Shown piece by piece: positions 59,742 through 64,000 of a stretch of 64,000 nt of DNA. The DNA lies in contig NZ_WOFB01000019.1 of assembly GCF_009733865.1 (NCBI RefSeq), forward strand, positions 62,001 through 126,000, written 5' to 3'. Position 1 is the stretch's first letter. Each line of letters starts with the position of its first letter. Origin of the DNA: Oceanobacillus salinisoli (GTDB lineage Bacteria > Bacillota > Bacilli > Bacillales > Amphibacillaceae). The notes beneath the pieces were generated by a model. The model worked only from the letters and a program-made list of their open reading frames with translations, made no database searches and had not been told where the DNA came from. A program made the translations under genes and the position numbers.

Positions 59742-60140
59742 GTTCCCATCCCCCCTTGATTTATTGCCTTCGTTCCGTTTGATCTTGTAAATGACTATTT
59801 AAACATCGCTTCACACGCTTTTGTTGGAATACCTCTGCTTTTATTGCGTCGTATCGCGATATGCCGCACTAAAATATCGATGGATAATGTCCTATCTGAC
59901 AGAATGATTCGATAGCAGTCCTTCATCCCTTTTTTTATTATCAGTGAAATCGCTTCCAATAGATCAATTACTATATCGTTAAATCTTATGAATTTATGAT
60001 AATTAATATGCTAAGCTATAATAATTCTACTATTAGTATTGAAAAGCTGCTAATTTCGATGTTGATATTTCCTTGAATTATTGAACTTGATAGATAGTAA
60101 AAGGAAACTCTCAAGCACACAGTGCCAAAGTGGGCAAAAA
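59742..60140. other. Promoter region of the glc genes
   Basis: About 400 bases, AT-rich, with TATAATAATTC near 60017 on the plus strand. No gene is supported. Control by the LysR protein encoded at 62551 is possible, but no operator was identified. Confidence 0.4.
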
Positions 60141-60176
60141 GAGAGGGACTGACTGCTTTTGTAAGTCCCTTTTTTC
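60141..60176. terminator. Terminator after malate synthase gene
   Basis: GGGACTGACTGCTTTTGTAAGTCCC with TTTTTT on the plus side and CTCTCTTTTT on the minus side. It separates malate synthase from the glc promoter. Confidence 0.75.
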
Positions 60177-60212
60177 CTATCCTAAGAACGGGATTCTTTA
60201 CCTTCACCTTTC

Positions 60213-62390
60213 TCAACTATTTATTACAGTGTATTTTTGTTTTGCTTCCAGGCGGCGGCGGTGAAGAATCGGTTCTGTGTAGCCACTTGGCTGCTCCGTT
60301 CCTTTGAATACGAGGTCACATGCTGCTTGGAAAGCAATTGAGTCATCGAAATCAGGTGCCATTGGACGGTATAATGCATCCCCTGCATTTTGCTCGTCAA
60401 CTACTTTAGCCATGCGCTTCAGCGTATCTAACAGTTGCTCCTGAGTACAAATACCATGATGTAGCCAGTTTGACAACATTTGACTGGAAATACGTAATGT
60501 TGCACGATCCTCCATAAGCGCTACATTATTAATGTCTGGAACTTTTGAACAGCCAACACCTTGATCTACCCAACGAACAACGTAACCAAGCAATGTTTGT
60601 GCGCTGTTATCAAGCTCTTCCTGAATTTCCTCTGCAGACCAGTTGGTATCTTCTGCAACTGGAATTTGTAAAATATCATCGCGATAATCGTTTACTTCTC
60701 GTTGAAGTTCCTCTTGAACCTTTCTTACGTTAATTTCATGGTAGTGAAGCGCATGTAATGTTGCTGCTGTTGGTGATGGAACCCAAGCTGTATTTCCACC
60801 TGCTTTTAAATGTCCTATTTTTTGATCAAGCATATCCGCCATCAAATCTGGAAGTGCCCACATTCCTTTTCCAATTTGCGCTTTTCCCTTTAAACCAGAA
60901 TCTAAGCCAATACGTACATTATTTTTCTCATAGCCGTCCAGCCAAGTCGAAGCTTTCATTTCCCCTTTTCGAATCATTGGACCTGCTTCCATAGACGTAT
61001 GAATCTCATCGCCTGTACGGTCTAAGAAACCTGTATTAATAAAAACAATTCTTTCTTTTACTTCATAAATACAATTTTTCAAATTCAAGCTTGTGCGACG
61101 TTCTTCATCCATGACACCAATTTTAAGCGTATTCCGCTTCATATCAAGCATATCTTCTACACGGTTAAACAATTCATTCGTAAAGGCAACTTCTTTTGAT
61201 CCGTGCATTTTCGGCTTAACAATGTAAACCGAACCTGTTTGGGAATTTTGATATGGGCCATTGCCTAATAAGCCGTGTTTAGCCATTAAGCTGGTAAACA
61301 CACCATCCATTATTCCTTCAGGGATTTCTTGTCCATTTTCATCTAGAATCGCATTGTTCGTCATTAAGTGACCAACGTTACGGACAAACATAAGCACACG
61401 ACCAGATAGTGTGACCTCTTCCCCATTCCGGCCTATATACGTACGATCAGGGTTTAATGTACGTGTCTTTTCTTTTCCATCTTTAGTGAATGTAGCCGTT
61501 AAATCTCCTCTATTCAGCCCAAGCCAGTTTCGGTATACGAGCGTTTTATCTTCTGCATCTACAGCCGCAACAGAATCTTCACAATCCATAATGCTTGAGG
61601 TTGCGGACTCTAGGTATACGTCTTTCACGCCTGCATCATCTGTTTTTCCAATTGGGTGATTGCGGTCGATTTGAATTTCAACATGTAAACCATTATTTTT
61701 TAATAAGACCGTTTTCGGTTCTTCCGCTTGCCCCTGGTAGCCAACAAATTGGGAAGCATCTTCAAGCCCTGTTGTTTCACCGTTTTTAAGTTTTACTTCT
61801 AACTTTCCGTTTATAATTGCATATTTGGTTGCTTCCGTATGCGAGGATACCTTAAGCGGTACATGTTTATCAAGGAAGTTTTTAGCAAAAGCAATGACTT
61901 TGTCACCTCGGACAGGGTTATAGGAATCTTTTTTATTAGCACCACCATCTTCACTAATTACATCAGTTCCGTATAATGCATCATAAAGTGATCCCCAGCG
62001 TGCGTTAGCAGCATTGATTGCATAGCGAGCATTGTCAATTGGCACAACAAGTTGTGGCCCCGCTTGAAGCGTAATGACATCATCGACATTCTCGGTCGTA
62101 ATATTAAAATCTTCTACCGGCTGCTCCAAGTAGCCGATTTCTTCCAAAAAAGCTTTATACTTCTTAAAATCAAATGCATTGTTTTTATGCCATGCATCAA
62201 TTTTCTTTTGCAGTTCATCACGCTCGAGTAACAATGCTCTATTTTTCGGAGCCAAATCAGAGACAAGCTTCCCTAAATCCTGCCAAAACTTATTACTGTT
62301 GAGACCTGTTTCTGGAAGTGCTTCCGAATTAACAAAATCATAAAGCTCTTTTGCAACTTGGAGATTGCCCGTTTTTACATAATCCACCAT
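60213..62390 (-). CDS. glcB: Malate synthase G
   Basis: I use ATG 62390 ([20 protein letters not shown]), which has GGGAGG upstream; the frame is open to 62471, but the extra 27 residues lack a ribosome site. The product is 725 residues, the normal size of form G. It condenses glyoxylate with acetyl-CoA. Seen are '[18 protein letters not shown]' (catalytic-site acids), '[20 protein letters not shown]', '[20 protein letters not shown]', '[21 protein letters not shown]' and '[38 protein letters not shown]'. It consumes the glyoxylate made by GlcDEF encoded downstream; no isocitrate lyase is in the window. Confidence 0.95.
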   Translation of the reverse strand: MVDYVKTGNLQVAKELYDFVNSEALPETGLNSNKFWQDLGKLVSDLAPKNRALLLERDELQKKIDAWHKNNAFDFKKYKAFLEEIGYLEQPVEDFNITTENVDDVITLQAGPQLVVPIDNARYAINAANARWGSLYDALYGTDVISEDGGANKKDSYNPVRGDKVIAFAKNFLDKHVPLKVSSHTEATKYAIINGKLEVKLKNGETTGLEDASQFVGYQGQAEEPKTVLLKNNGLHVEIQIDRNHPIGKTDDAGVKDVYLESATSSIMDCEDSVAAVDAEDKTLVYRNWLGLNRGDLTATFTKDGKEKTRTLNPDRTYIGRNGEEVTLSGRVLMFVRNVGHLMTNNAILDENGQEIPEGIMDGVFTSLMAKHGLLGNGPYQNSQTGSVYIVKPKMHGSKEVAFTNELFNRVEDMLDMKRNTLKIGVMDEERRTSLNLKNCIYEVKERIVFINTGFLDRTGDEIHTSMEAGPMIRKGEMKASTWLDGYEKNNVRIGLDSGLKGKAQIGKGMWALPDLMADMLDQKIGHLKAGGNTAWVPSPTAATLHALHYHEINVRKVQEELQREVNDYRDDILQIPVAEDTNWSAEEIQEELDNSAQTLLGYVVRWVDQGVGCSKVPDINNVALMEDRATLRISSQMLSNWLHHGICTQEQLLDTLKRMAKVVDEQNAGDALYRPMAPDFDDSIAFQAACDLVFKGTEQPSGYTEPILHRRRLEAKQKYTVINS

Positions 62391-62550
62391 TCCTAATTCC
62401 TCCCTTTGCCCTTTATCTACTATTTTAATAGGAGCAGGTCCAAAACAAAAATATATCTTTTGCATGAACACTATTCCTTTTGTCTATACCTTATCGTATA
62501 ATGGGATTGAATTGACGTAATTTTATTACAATTTGGAAAAGGGGACTATC

Positions 62551-63435
62551 ATGGACATTAGGCAAGTACAATATTTTGCAGAAGTTGCGAAACAGTTGAA
62601 CTTTACGAAAGCAGCTTCCAATCTTTATATATCTCAACCTTCACTAAGTAAAGCAATTAAAAACCTTGAGAACGAGCTCGGTACTCCCCTTTTTTATAGA
62701 GGGGCGAAACAATTAAACCTAACCGATACAGGTCGAGCATTCTTAGTCAATGCCAAAAATGTTGTCGAGGCATTTGAAAACTTAACATCTGAACTAAATG
62801 ACGTCATGGATTTAAAAAAAGGGGAGGTTAAAATTGGAATACCCCCAATTATAGGTGCAGCATTTTTTTCAAAATTAATCAGTACCTATAAAGAAGTTTA
62901 TCCTTCCATTGATATCCTATTAAATGAGGTAGGCAGTAATAAAATTAAACATGGCGTAAGTGAGGGAGAACTAGATATTGGTTTAATTTGTAATCTTCCC
63001 GTTCTAAAGGAAAACTTTGAGACAATGAAACTATTAAATGACCCATTAATGCTTGTTGTCCACAAAGACAATCCTTTAGCCACAAGGAAAACAATCAACT
63101 TTTCACAAATTGAAAAAGAGCCATTTATTTTATATCAGCATGATTTCTCGCTCCACGACAAGATTATTGAAGCATGTGAAAATCATGGCTTTTACCCAAA
63201 TGTTGTCTGTAAGAGCTCACAAAAAGATTTTATGATTGAAATGGTTGAAGCGAAATTAGGCGTTGCATTATTACCAAGTAAAATTTGTGGCAAAATGAAC
63301 AATGATAAAATTAAATCTATTCCTTTTAACAGATCTGTTGTTAATTTGGAGTTAGGCATGATTTGGAAAAAAGACAAATACTTGCCGTATGCTGTACGTG
63401 AATTTATCAGCATGTCAGAATCGTTTCCGATTTAA
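62551..63435 (+). CDS. LysR-family regulator, CidR/AlsR-like
   Basis: 294 residues from ATG 62551, preceded by AAAAGGGG; a TTG at 62533 would sit on that site. The winged helix-turn-helix is 'YFAEVAKQLNFTKAASNLYISQPSLSKAIKNLENELGTPLFYRGAKQLNLTDTG', and the effector domain is 'KKGEVKIGIPPIIGAAFFSKLISTYKEVYPSIDI'. It is divergent from malate synthase with a 160-base shared promoter region, so it very likely controls glyoxylate/glycolate use. The inducer is unknown. Confidence 0.9.
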   Translation: MDIRQVQYFAEVAKQLNFTKAASNLYISQPSLSKAIKNLENELGTPLFYRGAKQLNLTDTGRAFLVNAKNVVEAFENLTSELNDVMDLKKGEVKIGIPPIIGAAFFSKLISTYKEVYPSIDILLNEVGSNKIKHGVSEGELDIGLICNLPVLKENFETMKLLNDPLMLVVHKDNPLATRKTINFSQIEKEPFILYQHDFSLHDKIIEACENHGFYPNVVCKSSQKDFMIEMVEAKLGVALLPSKICGKMNNDKIKSIPFNRSVVNLELGMIWKKDKYLPYAVREFISMSESFPI

Positions 63436-63446
63436 ATCACCAAACC

Positions 63447-64000
63447 TTACAGATCCTTAACCACTAGATAAACTGCCTTAACTGGCCCATGCACCCCAAC
63501 AACAATGTCCATTTCAATATCCGCACTATTGCTGGGCCCAGAAATAAAATTGACACACGTTGCCAATTCTTCTCCAGCAATCACGCTTCTATGAATCTTA
63601 TGAGTAGCTTGAGTCATTCGCGGTACGATGGAGGATTTTGGTACAATCGCAACGTAAGTAGTCGGCAACAGACTGACGGAACGGGCAATATCTTTATCAT
63701 TGAATTGAACAATTGTACCTGACTCCGCAAGGCTTATATCGCTAACAAATATTCCCAAGATCGCTTCTTTAGCTTTTTTAATATTCACTTCACCCATTGC
63801 CGTATCCCATATGTGTGTCTGGCTATTATCCAATGTCAATGTAAGGCCGTATTGTGAAAATCGATCATCTTTGGTTGTTACGATAGATCCACCACCGTAT
63901 TCCTTTATTACTTTTTCTATTGTTTCAGGGAGCATAGATTTTTCTGTTTCTACCACATGAACATTCTTTTCTTTACTGTTTTTACAAAAGGCAGCCAGCA
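63447..64000 (-). CDS. lutC: Lactate utilisation protein LutC / LUD-domain protein (5' end outside window)
   Basis: The frame is open beyond 64000 on the minus strand ('LAAFCKNSKEKNVHVVETEK' precedes the GTG at 63956), so that GTG is internal and the N-terminus is cut off by the window. The visible 184 residues hold the LUD domain: 'GIFVSDISLAESGTIVQFND', 'SLLPTTYVAIVPKSSIVPRM' and 'NFISGPSNSADIEMDIVVGVHGP'. LutC is part of the LutABC L-lactate oxidation complex; lutA and lutB would be expected just outside the window. It ends 12 bases from the convergent LysR gene. Confidence 0.88.
   Translation of the reverse strand, partial: LAAFCKNSKEKNVHVVETEKSMLPETIEKVIKEYGGGSIVTTKDDRFSQYGLTLTLDNSQTHIWDTAMGEVNIKKAKEAILGIFVSDISLAESGTIVQFNDKDIARSVSLLPTTYVAIVPKSSIVPRMTQATHKIHRSVIAGEELATCVNFISGPSNSADIEMDIVVGVHGPVKAVYLVVKDL

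Overview
The window is AT-rich, gene-dense chromosomal DNA of a spore-forming, Bacillaceae-type firmicute. Evidence for this includes a GerA-family germinant-receptor operon, the spore-cortex hydrolase CwlJ, Zur boxes of Bacillus type, a preQ1-I riboswitch, strong AGGAGG ribosome binding sites and GTG/TTG starts. Product types and the interspersed repeats suggest a halophilic or alkaliphilic genus of the Oceanobacillus/Virgibacillus kind; this is an inference, because no rRNA marker is present.

Layout. 1-9.6 kb: partial glutamate-synthase-like gene, DUF2071 gene, four-gene germination receptor operon, a dead and a live DUF3231 gene, CwlJ. 9.9-12.2 kb: an IS605-type element with frameshifted tnpB, then a frameshifted K+ channel gene. 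12.6-16.6 kb: preQ1 riboswitch with queD-queE, an old-yellow-enzyme gene and a gene split by an in-frame TGA. 17.0-20.4 kb: a compact cell-envelope module (coiled-coil protein, membrane-anchored NodB deacetylase, membrane-anchored M23 endopeptidase, bactofilin). 20.9-36.8 kb: a creatinine catabolic region: creatininase, creatinase, monomeric sarcosine oxidase, two transporters, a LysR regulator, glutathione-independent formaldehyde dehydrogenase with a GlcG/HbpS protein, then FdhD, a formate-dehydrogenase-like molybdoenzyme and an oxalate/formate-type transporter. Together these can take creatinine to glycine, urea and formate/CO2. Three of its promoter regions share a conserved element of about 27 bp.

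37.1-39.6 kb: a decayed fdhA/glcG copy, zinc-independent S14 and a COG0523 GTPase behind a Zur box, and a second Zur box in front of a broken reading frame. 40.0-49.1 kb: a truncated group II intron lying directly behind a terminator, then a minus-strand cluster with two c-di-GMP-I riboswitches, an AMP-forming ligase, a Cache/HAMP-like membrane sensor lacking an MCP tip, a TAXI-TRAP transporter and a HATPase protein. 49-52.7 kb: repeat-rich spacer and a GPH symporter. 52.7-64 kb: two-carbon acid use: lactate/glycolate permease, FAH-family protein, glycolate oxidase GlcD/F/E, malate synthase G, a LysR regulator and a partial LutC.

Several genes are interrupted by one-base shifts or single stops, and the intergenic DNA carries at least five repeat families. 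These point to ongoing gene decay and mobile-element traffic, although sequencing error cannot be excluded for the single-base cases.
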